Assembly (NCBI RefSeq): GCF_947260015.1
Contig: NZ_CAMYOM010000001.1
Span: forward strand, 146,456-210,455
Length of the DNA: 64,000 nt
Source of the DNA: an uncultured Eudoraea sp.
GTDB lineage: Bacteria; Bacteroidota; Bacteroidia; Flavobacteriales; Flavobacteriaceae
Reading direction: 5' to 3'
Both the position numbers and the translations under genes were made by a program. Positions 28,335 through 35,843 of the stretch are shown here, in pieces (the first letter of the stretch is position 1; every line of letters starts with the position of its first letter). The notes under the pieces were generated by a model, which was given only the letters and a program-made list of their open reading frames with translations, was not told the origin of the DNA and did not search any database.

Positions 28335-29402
28335 TCAGCTTTTTATTAAAGACAAACTTTTGTCCCTTATAATCTTTCCATTCGCTGTGTTTTTAAAAGC
28401 TGAGACGTAAAATATTTCTTTTGGTAATTCAAATTTCTCCAAATCAGCTTTGGAAATTATTTCCTGAAGTCCGTCTATTTTTTCACCTTCAACAACTAAA
28501 ATTAACTTCTTTCCCAACTGTGAGTCTGGCAAAGCACTAACAAAAAATCTTGACGGGATAAACGAAGTCAGCTTTTGTTCAATTTGCTCAGGAATTAGTT
28601 TGATACCTCCCGAATTAATAACGTTATCAAATCGTCCCAGCCAAAGGAATTCCTTTTCCGAGATCAATTCTACAATATCATTAGTAATTACAGGGTTATC
28701 GCTAATATTTGGTGCGTTTATTACCAGACATTTTCTGTCGTCCTGGGAAATAGCTATATCCGGTAATATTTTAAATGCTTTATGATCTGACCCGGCATCA
28801 TATTGACTCAATGGCCTGACAGCAACATGGGTAACGGTCTCAGTCATACCATAAGTTTCAAAAATCTTTGTCTTGCTATCGGCAATCAATTTCATTAATT
28901 GGCTAGAAACAGGAGCTCCCCCAACTATGACTGTCTGAAACTGATTTAATTTATTTATTGAAGATTCCAATTGAAGAGGTACCATAGCGCCAAATTTATA
29001 GAACTTGTTTACGCCATCTAAAGGTCTTGAAGTGGGAGCAACAAAATCTAGCTCTAAACCCAGAATCATTGCCCTAACGACCATCATCTTGCCTGCGATG
29101 TATCCTGTAGATAGACATAATAAAACCCTGTCACCGGCTTCTAGCCCGAAATATTCGCCAGTAACCTTGGCAGAGTTTACCATATGTCTTTTTTTTAGTG
29201 CTATCCCCATAGGAGTACCTGTAGAACCTGATGTCCGTATTGTGAGCTCAGGATCGGGTGACAACCAATCTAATAGAAAGTCTCCTATTTCCTTTTCAAA
29301 ATCTTCTCCTTCCTTAATTAAACTATAAGCTACCTCTTTTAACTCCTCATTAGAATAGCCATGACCATTAAGTTTAAATTGTTCGTGTATTTTAACCGCC
29401 AT
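28335..29402 (-). CDS. menE: o-Succinylbenzoate-CoA ligase (AMP-binding, short form)
   Basis: The 355-residue protein is an adenylate-forming enzyme with the ATP motif TSGSTGTP at 57-64, the ETYGMTETVTH motif in the middle and a C-terminal GRFDNVINSGG hinge followed by the small lid domain. It is shorter than typical acyl-CoA ligases, as MenE of Bacteroidota is. It activates o-succinylbenzoate with CoA in menaquinone synthesis. It follows the CPBP gene by 4 bp, and menC is just upstream, so menC-CPBP-menE is one operon. Confidence 0.88.
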   Translation of the reverse strand: MAVKIHEQFKLNGHGYSNEELKEVAYSLIKEGEDFEKEIGDFLLDWLSPDPELTIRTSGSTGTPMGIALKKRHMVNSAKVTGEYFGLEAGDRVLLCLSTGYIAGKMMVVRAMILGLELDFVAPTSRPLDGVNKFYKFGAMVPLQLESSINKLNQFQTVIVGGAPVSSQLMKLIADSKTKIFETYGMTETVTHVAVRPLSQYDAGSDHKAFKILPDIAISQDDRKCLVINAPNISDNPVITNDIVELISEKEFLWLGRFDNVINSGGIKLIPEQIEQKLTSFIPSRFFVSALPDSQLGKKLILVVEGEKIDGLQEIISKADLEKFELPKEIFYVSAFKNTANGKIIRDKSLSLIKS

Positions 29403-29406
29403 CTAA

Positions 29407-30354
29407 TTAAATTTTAAGTGTATCATGTAAATCTCCGGGGGGTAAAACTTTTCCGGTTAGGCGTTCCTTCCAATTGGTCCACCCGTACTTTTTGGATAAA
29501 ATAAGAAGCATAATAGGATAAACAATAAAAACAGGGGCAAAAACCTCCAAACCAATTTCAGGTTCAGAAATATCCCTATATACAGAATTAGTTTGGAAAG
29601 CGGTCCAATCTGCAGAAACTAAAAGTGCGGCCGTTAAATTATTTGCGGCATGAAAACCCAGGGCCAATTCTAAACCTTCATCCATAAGGGTAAGAATACC
29701 TAAAAACAGTCCGGTCCCAATATAAAAAACCATTACACCATATCCTATTTTAGCCACTTCCGGATTAAATATATGTAACAATCCAAAAATTAGAGAGGTA
29801 CCAAGTAGTGGTGCCCATCTATTTTTAGCGGCAATACCCAGTCCTTGCATTAAATAACCTCGAATAAAATACTCTTCAAAACTGGTTTGAACAGGAATAA
29901 AAATAATAGCGATAAAAAGTAATACTAAAAATGGACCTGGCCGAAAATTATACAAATAGTCATCTGGATATAAAAAGATATCCAACCCTATGAATATCAC
30001 TGAAATTACAGCCCAGAGGACAAATGTAAAAGCTACCCTTTTCCAATCTATTTTTTTTCTGGATGTAGTTAAGGAAAGGAAGCTTTGTTGATGTAAAAAC
30101 TTTACAGTAAAATAAAGGGTCAGAAATCCTATAACAAATGTCAACAGCATAAGAAAAAGAAACAGATTAGAACCCAATAAATTGGAAATACCGGGTATGT
30201 CTGTTGGGAAATCTCTTGACTCCATTGCCTTCACAAATAGAGCTAAAACCAAGGGTACCGAGCCAATAAATTGCCAACCCATGAAAATAATTAATACTCC
30301 CACGGCATACCTCCATAGTTCATGCAAACCTTTATAACCTTGTTCTATATACAT
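29407..30354 (-). CDS. CPBP family intramembrane metalloprotease
   Basis: The 315-residue protein has about eight hydrophobic helices and the CPBP (CAAX/Abi) motifs: EEYFIRGY with EExxxR, FGLLHIF with a His, and GFHAANN with a second His-Asn. The family includes glutamic/metal-type intramembrane proteases and membrane proteins of unclear function. Its start overlaps the end of menC by 10 bp and it is followed at once by menE. That placement suggests co-expression with menaquinone enzymes, though a direct role in the pathway is not implied by the sequence. Confidence 0.85.
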   Translation of the reverse strand: MYIEQGYKGLHELWRYAVGVLIIFMGWQFIGSVPLVLALFVKAMESRDFPTDIPGISNLLGSNLFLFLMLLTFVIGFLTLYFTVKFLHQQSFLSLTTSRKKIDWKRVAFTFVLWAVISVIFIGLDIFLYPDDYLYNFRPGPFLVLLFIAIIFIPVQTSFEEYFIRGYLMQGLGIAAKNRWAPLLGTSLIFGLLHIFNPEVAKIGYGVMVFYIGTGLFLGILTLMDEGLELALGFHAANNLTAALLVSADWTAFQTNSVYRDISEPEIGLEVFAPVFIVYPIMLLILSKKYGWTNWKERLTGKVLPPGDLHDTLKI

Positions 30355-31397
30355 AACTTGTTTATTATATTCTGTTCCCAGTTCAAATTGTTGTTGTAGT
30401 TTAATTTTCCTTTTTGTATTTCGAGTGGGCTATCAAAATTATTAGTAAATAAAGTCCCGGTACCTAATCCCTGGGTCATTTTGTTATTTAGAATATACGT
30501 CCACTGCGCAATGGCGTTAAGGCCAATATTACTTTCCAATGCGCTGGTAACCCACCAGCCTATGCCCAATTTTGTGGCTATATCAATCCATTCCTTGCAG
30601 GCCTTAAACCCGCCCAAAAGGCTTGGTTTTAAAATTATATAGTGTGGCATAATGGTTTGTAGCATAGTTTCCTTTTCCGTTACAGTATGATGGCCAATTA
30701 ATTCCTCATCAAGAGCTATTGGCAGTGGTGAACTTTCACATAGATGCTTCATTTCCATGGAAAATCCTTGTTGAATAGGCTGTTCAATAGAATGTATATC
30801 GCAGGCTGCTAATTTAATGAGTTTATTCAAGGCCTCATCCACTTTAAATGCCCCATTGGCATCTACCCGAAGTTCTATTTCTTCTTTGCCATACTTCTTT
30901 CTCAGTGAAGTCAATAGCGATAATTCCTTATTAAAATCAATTGCCCCTATTTTAATTTTAACACAACTGAATCCCAAACGTATTTTTTCAGTTATTTGAT
31001 CTTGCATGAATTCTTCATCACCCATCCAAATCAAGCCATTAATATCAATGGCTGCTTTAGATTTGGTAAATGCAGAAGGAAAAAGCACAAAGGGGTTTTC
31101 AGATGCCAGAGAAGTGAAAGCCTGTTCCACTCCAAACCTGATGCTTGGATATTCCTTTAAATCTTCTAAAAGTCTTTCTTTACCCAAATGAATATGTGCG
31201 CAGGTCCAGGAAATTTTGTCTTCATATTCAGGTACATCATCAATACTCAGGCCTCTGAACAATCCGCATTCTCCAATGCCGGATTTTCCTTTATCCTTCA
31301 GAACTAAAAACCAGGTTTCTTTTTGCTTCAGTATGCCCCTCGACGTACCACTTGGTCTTTTAAAGTTCAAATTGTATTTCTTGTAAAAAGCGTCCAT
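30345..31397 (-). CDS. menC: o-Succinylbenzoate synthase (enolase superfamily)
   Basis: From ATG 31397 the product has about 350 residues. It carries the enolase-superfamily signature residues of the OSBS/muconate-lactonizing group: the Lys pair in CVKIKIG, the metal ligands in RVDANGAF, SIEQPIQ and ALDEELIG, and the second catalytic Lys in ILKPSLLGG. It dehydrates SHCHC to o-succinylbenzoate in menaquinone synthesis. An upstream in-frame start at 31430 is less likely. A dipeptide epimerase would be the alternative, but the adjacent menE supports MenC. Confidence 0.88.
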   Translation of the reverse strand: MDAFYKKYNLNFKRPSGTSRGILKQKETWFLVLKDKGKSGIGECGLFRGLSIDDVPEYEDKISWTCAHIHLGKERLLEDLKEYPSIRFGVEQAFTSLASENPFVLFPSAFTKSKAAIDINGLIWMGDEEFMQDQITEKIRLGFSCVKIKIGAIDFNKELSLLTSLRKKYGKEEIELRVDANGAFKVDEALNKLIKLAACDIHSIEQPIQQGFSMEMKHLCESSPLPIALDEELIGHHTVTEKETMLQTIMPHYIILKPSLLGGFKACKEWIDIATKLGIGWWVTSALESNIGLNAIAQWTYILNNKMTQGLGTGTLFTNNFDSPLEIQKGKLNYNNNLNWEQNIINKLCI

Positions 31398-31445
31398 ATG
31401 AATTGGTGCTAAATTTAACAATATTTTCAATCTAAAAATTAGAGA

Positions 31446-31541
31446 ATGGAAGGAAATACAAATAAAATAATATGGTTAACCAGAGCGAAGTATGCCCCGG
31501 AGATATTTGCCAGAAAAATGATCCGGGCAATAGAACAATAA
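31446..31541 (+). CDS. Possible 31-residue small ORF
   Basis: An ATG at 31446 opens 31 codons ending at TAA 31539-31541. The peptide is basic and has a plausible helix (TRAKYAPEIFARKMIRAIEQ). It lies on the opposite strand to its neighbours, in the 247-bp gap upstream of menC, and overlaps the probable menC promoter. I see no ribosome-binding site; it may be chance. Confidence 0.15.
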   Translation: MEGNTNKIIWLTRAKYAPEIFARKMIRAIEQ

Positions 31542-31620
31542 ATACATAAAGTTTAGATTGGAGGTAAATAATTTAAAGCTATTTATCTCAAGATTCTATC
31601 CAAAGCTATTACATAAAATA

Positions 31621-31638
31621 GAACTGAAAAGCCAGTTC
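31621..31638 (-). terminator. Weak hairpin after the UPF0173 gene
   Basis: GAACTG / CAGTTC form a 6-bp stem with a 6-nt loop a few bases past the stop of the UPF0173 gene. The following T-run on the minus strand is broken, so it is only a weak terminator candidate. Confidence 0.4.
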
Positions 31639-31644
31639 AGATAA

Positions 31645-32325
31645 TTAAATTGTAATTGCCTCCCCTATTGGCAACAGATGCAATTTTTTACCTGCTTTCG
31701 TAAATTCTTTCTGAGCCTTCTTGTGGTCGATTTCTATATAACCAAAAGTATCATAATGATATCCCAACACCGTATCACAAGAAACAAAATCTGCAGCCAA
31801 AACTGCATCTTCAATACCCATTGTGAAATTATCTCCTATGGGCAAAATCGCCAGGTCTAATTGATGGGTTAAAGGAATTAATTTCATGTCTGCCGTCAAA
31901 GCCGTATCTCCGGCAATGTAGAGTTGCTTGCCTCCAGAGGAGATAACAAAGCCACCAGGCTGTCCGCCATATGAACCGTCGGGAAAGGAAGAAGTATGTA
32001 TGGCATTCACATATTTTACTTTTCCAAAGTCAAAATTCCAGCTTCCGCCATGATTCATTGGATGTACCTTGAATCCTTTTGCCTGATAATGCATTGCAAT
32101 CTCATAATTACTAACAATTACCGAATCAGATCTTTTAGCAATGGCTTCTACATCCAGGATATGGTCCTGATGAGCATGTGTAACAAGGATATAATCTGGA
32201 TTCAAATCTTCTATATCAACCTTTCCGGCTGCTTTCTCGTTTGCTGAAATGAACGGATCGACTAAAATCTTGAATTGGCCGACCTCCACTAATAAGGATG
32301 CGTGCCCTAAAAAAGTAATTTTCAT
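31645..32325 (-). CDS. UPF0173 metal-dependent hydrolase (MBL fold)
   Basis: The 226-residue protein has the MBL motif THAHQDH with His50, His52, Asp54 and His55 and the later AGDTAL and GYHYDTF segments, as in the UPF0173/YtkL family of cytosolic MBL-fold hydrolases. The reaction is not established for the family. It lies 24 bp downstream of the sensor kinase gene on the same strand and may be transcribed with it. Confidence 0.88.
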   Translation of the reverse strand: MKITFLGHASLLVEVGQFKILVDPFISANEKAAGKVDIEDLNPDYILVTHAHQDHILDVEAIAKRSDSVIVSNYEIAMHYQAKGFKVHPMNHGGSWNFDFGKVKYVNAIHTSSFPDGSYGGQPGGFVISSGGKQLYIAGDTALTADMKLIPLTHQLDLAILPIGDNFTMGIEDAVLAADFVSCDTVLGYHYDTFGYIEIDHKKAQKEFTKAGKKLHLLPIGEAITI

Positions 32326-32349
32326 GATGTAACAATTAGAAGTTCAAAT

Positions 32350-34308
32350 TTATTTAAAATTGAACCAAAAACGAACACCATCTGTATTTTTATCAATATT
32401 TAATGTAGATTGTAATTGATTTACCAAGCGCTTCATTAAACGAATCCCCATAGATGAATTGGCCCTTTCTTCAGATTCTTCATCGAGTCCTATACCATTA
32501 TCAGTATATTCAAAAAATCCCTGGTCGCCATTTTTTCTAAGGTGGATATATATTTTACCATTTTCATCATCCTCGGGAAATGCATATTTAAAAGAATTGG
32601 ATACCAGCTCATTTAGTATTAATCCAAAGGGTATGGCCCTGTCAATGTCCAATTCAACCCCTTCAGCATCAATAGTTATATTAATGCTATGTCCACCTTT
32701 TTTGAATACAGATTGTACACTATTTACCAAGCTTTCTATATAACCCTGCATTTCAATTACAGATAAGTCATCATTTTGATACAACTTCTGATGTATCAAA
32801 GCCATAGCCTTTACCCTGCTCTTACCTTCCTCAAGAGCTTCAATAGCCGCTTTACTTCGCGTATTTTTGGTTTGTAAACTCAGAAGGCTCGATACCATTT
32901 GCAGGTTATTTTTAACGCGATGATGGATTTCTTTAAGTAAAGAATCTTTTTCCACCAGAGAAGTTTCAATTATATGCTTCTGTTGAGCAATCAGACGTTG
33001 ATTCTTAATACTTTTTAAATAAGCATAAACTAATCCTGCAAAACCCAAAAGTGTAAAAATCAAAGAAATAAAAACCAGGTTTATTTGCTCATCCTTAGCC
33101 TGCATTTCATTTCGTGCACGTTCCATTTCCAGCTTTTGTGCATCTATCATTCGCTTCGAATTCTCAATTTCATATTTTGCAACTGTAGAAAGTTGCTGTT
33201 TTTTAAGTGAGGAGTCATTGATATTAATAGAATCGGCAATCCTTACATTTTTCTTCAAGTAAATACTTGCATTTTTATAATCCTCAATCTTGTCGTAATA
33301 TGCAGCCAGTAATCTATTATTCTTAATAATATGTTCTATCTTAATGGGATTGAGAGGTTCATTTAAAATATCCTTTGCTTTTTGAAAATTTTCTAGTTGC
33401 AGGTGACAATCTGCAAGAGCCAAACTATTTTCAATCACATCTTCAGAATACTGACCGATATTATTTTCCTTTATTAAACCTATACTGTTTTCCAAATAGG
33501 GTAATGCCTCTTCAAATTGTTTTAGTTGCAAATAAGACTTTCCAATATTACCTTCAATAATGCCTTTTAATAATTTGGCATCCTGTAATTCTTTCTCCGT
33601 CTTCACCTGGGTGACATCATTTAAATATACGTCTATATAACCCTTAGCTTTTTTAAAATTACTTAACGCAACCGAGGAAGATTTGTCCAGAAGTAAATAC
33701 CGACCTACATTATTATTGTATTCTGAAAGACCGTAGAGATCACTGTTATCAATAGTCTTTTTCATATCCATGATGTAATCTTCCATGGCTTTTCTATGCA
33801 AACCCAGATTGGAATAAATATCATAAAATGTGATATTCTCGGAGAAACCTAAATCTCTTTTCTCCTGTCTGATCTCAACCTGCTTTCCATACAGTTGTAA
33901 TTGGGAATAGTTATTATCTATTAGATCTAACATAAACCTCTTTGTCTTCAGATCGAGTTTATCTTTCACTAAATACAGGTCATTAGCTATAGCCACACTT
34001 TTATCGTAGTCTCCCAAATCATAATAAATTTGAGATTGCATGAGCTTATAGTCATTTATGGCCGCAGAATCTCCAGACTTCTCTGCGGAGTTTAGATAAA
34101 GTTTAACCTCATCCAACCAATCATAGGCGGAGTTTTCATTATATCGGTGTAGTGTATTGAAAAAATAATCAAACCTATCCCCAACACTTCGCTTATCCTT
34201 GAATACATCCAATGCATTTTCATCCAAGGTATCTAAAACCTGCGCTCCGACACTTTGAACTAAAGAAAGAAAAAATATTATTAAAATTTTACCCAGCGAT
34301 TTTGCCAT
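32350..34308 (-). CDS. TPR-containing sensor histidine kinase (HisKA_2 type)
   Basis: The 652-residue protein has a signal peptide (1-22), a long helical TPR-rich region (about 45-360), a coiled coil (365-408), one transmembrane helix (about 411-431) and a cytoplasmic kinase. The dimerisation box is EIHHRVKNNLQM with the phospho-acceptor His463 (or 462). The ATPase domain has the N box NELVSNSFKY and G box DNGIGL. The TPRs are periplasmic by topology, so the signal is probably a protein or peptide ligand. The LytTR response regulator is encoded upstream on the same strand, separated by a 745-bp gap without ORFs. A tandem direct-repeat site of LytTR type plus a TAnnTTTR box lies about 75-140 bp upstream, suggesting that the regulator controls this kinase. 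Confidence 0.9.
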   Translation of the reverse strand: MAKSLGKILIIFFLSLVQSVGAQVLDTLDENALDVFKDKRSVGDRFDYFFNTLHRYNENSAYDWLDEVKLYLNSAEKSGDSAAINDYKLMQSQIYYDLGDYDKSVAIANDLYLVKDKLDLKTKRFMLDLIDNNYSQLQLYGKQVEIRQEKRDLGFSENITFYDIYSNLGLHRKAMEDYIMDMKKTIDNSDLYGLSEYNNNVGRYLLLDKSSSVALSNFKKAKGYIDVYLNDVTQVKTEKELQDAKLLKGIIEGNIGKSYLQLKQFEEALPYLENSIGLIKENNIGQYSEDVIENSLALADCHLQLENFQKAKDILNEPLNPIKIEHIIKNNRLLAAYYDKIEDYKNASIYLKKNVRIADSININDSSLKKQQLSTVAKYEIENSKRMIDAQKLEMERARNEMQAKDEQINLVFISLIFTLLGFAGLVYAYLKSIKNQRLIAQQKHIIETSLVEKDSLLKEIHHRVKNNLQMVSSLLSLQTKNTRSKAAIEALEEGKSRVKAMALIHQKLYQNDDLSVIEMQGYIESLVNSVQSVFKKGGHSINITIDAEGVELDIDRAIPFGLILNELVSNSFKYAFPEDDENGKIYIHLRKNGDQGFFEYTDNGIGLDEESEERANSSMGIRLMKRLVNQLQSTLNIDKNTDGVRFWFNFK

Positions 34309-34384
34309 AACATGCTAAGGGATATTTGCTAATTACTATTTTGATCTGATTATAATTATTAAGTTAAATACCGTAAAAACAATT

Positions 34385-34448
34385 TAAACTTACTATTAAT
34401 TAGCCTAGTGTTTAAATTTTTGTTGTAAAGTAGAATGAAACTGTTGTC
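34385..34448 (-). promoter_or_regulatory. Candidate LytTR site and promoter of the sensor kinase (copy 1)
   Basis: On the plus strand TGTTGT occurs at 34421 and 34442, exactly 21 bp apart. On the minus strand the repeats are followed by 28 bp and then TAAGTTTA (34392-34385), close to the Bacteroidota -7 box TAnnTTTG. A start near 34379 would give a leader of about 70 nt before the kinase ATG at 34308. No TTG is seen at the -33 position, which fits an activator-dependent promoter. Confidence 0.6.
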
Positions 34449-34576
34449 TACAAGGGCTCTTAGCAAAACTTAAGTCTCGTAACCGTAAATTCTCATCCAT
34501 CCTTTTAATACCAAAACACCTTCAATTTTCCGTATGTAATTCTACTAATCATCCCAACAAAATACCTGGATAAACT

Positions 34577-34651
34577 AAAAAAGACTATACACAAAGCATA
34601 GCCTTTTAAACTGTGATATATAAATGATAAGATTTGGGGTGCTGTATTAGC
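34577..34651 (-). ncRNA. Candidate LytTR-controlled small RNA B
   Basis: The stretch follows a tandem-repeat site and a perfect -7 box (TAAATTTG, 34663-34656) and ends in a 12-pair hairpin with a T-run, predicting a transcript of about 75 nt. There is no ATG-initiated reading frame in it. It shares with RNA A the order TCATTT, then ATATA, then an AAAAG-flanked terminator hairpin, which suggests that the two are tandem paralogues. Confidence 0.5.
34579..34607 (-). terminator. Terminator hairpin of candidate small RNA B
   Basis: On the minus strand AAAAGGCTATGC pairs with GTATAGTCTTTT (12 pairs including two G-U) around a 5-nt loop and is followed by further T. The G-U pairs work only on the minus strand, which sets the orientation. 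Confidence 0.7.
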
Positions 34652-34655
34652 GATT

Positions 34656-34719
34656 CAAATTTATTACCTTGAAACTTAGCATTCGGGATTTTGTTGTGTA
34701 AGTGCATATTTATGTTGTG
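34656..34719 (-). promoter_or_regulatory. Candidate LytTR site and promoter of small RNA B (copy 2)
   Basis: TGTTGTG occurs on the plus strand at 34692 and 34713, exactly 21 bp apart. Then, on the minus strand, come 28 bp and TAAATTTG (34663-34656), a perfect TAnnTTTG box. The total span is 64 bp, identical to the other two copies. No TTG at -33. Confidence 0.65.
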
Positions 34720-34829
34720 AAATAGCATTTTACAGTCATTAATTGCATTTCAACCGATTTTTTAGCCTTTCATGGAGACTTAAATTCAGGTAGATTAGAA
34801 ATCCGGTTCAATTCAAAATGGTTATAATC

Positions 34830-34908
34830 AAAAAGAGCCCTGCCAACTAAGACAAGACTCTTTTACGAGAACACTATATGAAAATGAAAAAAATTATTCG
34901 ATTAATTA
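34830..34908 (-). ncRNA. Candidate LytTR-controlled small RNA A
   Basis: The stretch follows a tandem-repeat site and a near-consensus -7 box (TACTTTGG, 34921-34914) and ends in a 12-pair terminator hairpin, predicting a transcript of about 78 nt. It contains no meaningful ORF. It lies downstream of the LytTR regulator gene, with its own promoter, and resembles small RNA B in layout and in part of its sequence. Confidence 0.5.
34831..34864 (-). terminator. Terminator hairpin of candidate small RNA A
   Basis: On the minus strand AAAAGAGTCTTG pairs with CAGGGCTCTTTT (12 pairs including two G-U) around a 10-nt loop, followed by one more T and an AT-rich stretch. It could also stop read-through from the response regulator gene. 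Confidence 0.7.
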
Positions 34909-34913
34909 CATAG

Positions 34914-34977
34914 CCAAAGTATTCCAATTCTTTAATAGGGAAAAATAAATGTTGTGAAGTAGTTGAAATGTGTTGTG
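34914..34977 (-). promoter_or_regulatory. Candidate LytTR site and promoter of small RNA A (copy 3)
   Basis: TGTTGTG occurs on the plus strand at 34950 and 34971, exactly 21 bp apart. On the minus strand 28 bp and TACTTTGG (34921-34914) follow. The box is one mismatch from TAnnTTTG but at the same distance as in the other two copies. No TTG at -33. Confidence 0.6.
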
Positions 34978-35053
34978 ATTGACCTTTTGAAGGGCATTAA
35001 CAAGATATATAAGACTCTATTCCAATAAAATAAAACTTTTGAAAATTTTAACT

Positions 35054-35806
35054 CTATGAGTTCATGGCAGAAATAATAAACTCTTTAAAATCCTTCGAAA
35101 TCGGGATCAGGGTATTATTTATCATAATATCCTTTGAGTTAATAGCATCTATATGATCTACGTTTACGATATAAGATTTATGCGCTCTGTAGAATTTATT
35201 TTTAGGTAATTTCCCTAAATAATCTTTTAAGGGAGATCTTACTAGAAATTTCTTGTCAATTGTATTCACTTCCAGGTAAACATTATCTGCCTTTATAAAC
35301 TGAATATCTCCAAACTGAATACGATAATAAAGGTGCTGCTTTTTGACAAAAATAGAATCTTTGAGAACAGAATTGGATACTACTCTTTCTTCATCTTCTG
35401 GATGTTCCTGTCCTCCTTCTTTCGTTGAGTAATCAAAATTTGAAAGTGCAATCTCGATAGAAGTATATAGATCCTGTTGTTCAAATGGTTTTACCAGGTA
35501 ACCATTAGGTTTAACTGTCTTAGCGTTCTCCACAGTAGCCCTATCTGAGTTGGACGTTACAAATATGAAGGGAATATTGTATTTCTCTCTTATATGCTTT
35601 CCTAAATCAATTCCCGTTTTGTCGGATGCTAAAATGATATCAATAAGCACCAGGTCTACATGATTATTTTTTAAAACCTCTTCAGCCTGTTCGTAAACAA
35701 TAACATTGTCTACAATTTCATATCCTATTTCCTCCAACATCGATTGCATGTCGTCTGCAATAATCACGTTATCTTCTACAATAAGAATCTTTATAGCTTG
35801 TTCCAA
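35054..35806 (-). CDS. LytTR family response regulator
   Basis: The 250-residue protein has a CheY-like receiver (about 5-125) with acidic pocket Glu11/Asp12, phospho-acceptor Asp56 in VLIDIIL, switch Thr/Ser in FVTSN and Lys in YLVKPF. An acidic linker follows, then a LytTR DNA-binding domain (about 150-250, with FYRAHKSYIVNVDHI). LytTR domains bind two direct repeats about 21-22 bp apart. Three such candidate sites lie just downstream, between this gene and the sensor kinase. It is 37 bp downstream of menA and may partly be transcribed with it. Confidence 0.93.
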   Translation of the reverse strand: MEQAIKILIVEDNVIIADDMQSMLEEIGYEIVDNVIVYEQAEEVLKNNHVDLVLIDIILASDKTGIDLGKHIREKYNIPFIFVTSNSDRATVENAKTVKPNGYLVKPFEQQDLYTSIEIALSNFDYSTKEGGQEHPEDEERVVSNSVLKDSIFVKKQHLYYRIQFGDIQFIKADNVYLEVNTIDKKFLVRSPLKDYLGKLPKNKFYRAHKSYIVNVDHIDAINSKDIMINNTLIPISKDFKEFIISAMNS

Positions 35807-35843
35807 AGTAAGTATGGTATTAGTGGGTTATGTCTATTCAAAT

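Noticed and set aside
34309-35053. A decayed gene in the 745-bp gap
   Set aside because: No frame shows residual similarity to neighbouring proteins, and the ordered repeats, -7 boxes and hairpins explain the stretch better.
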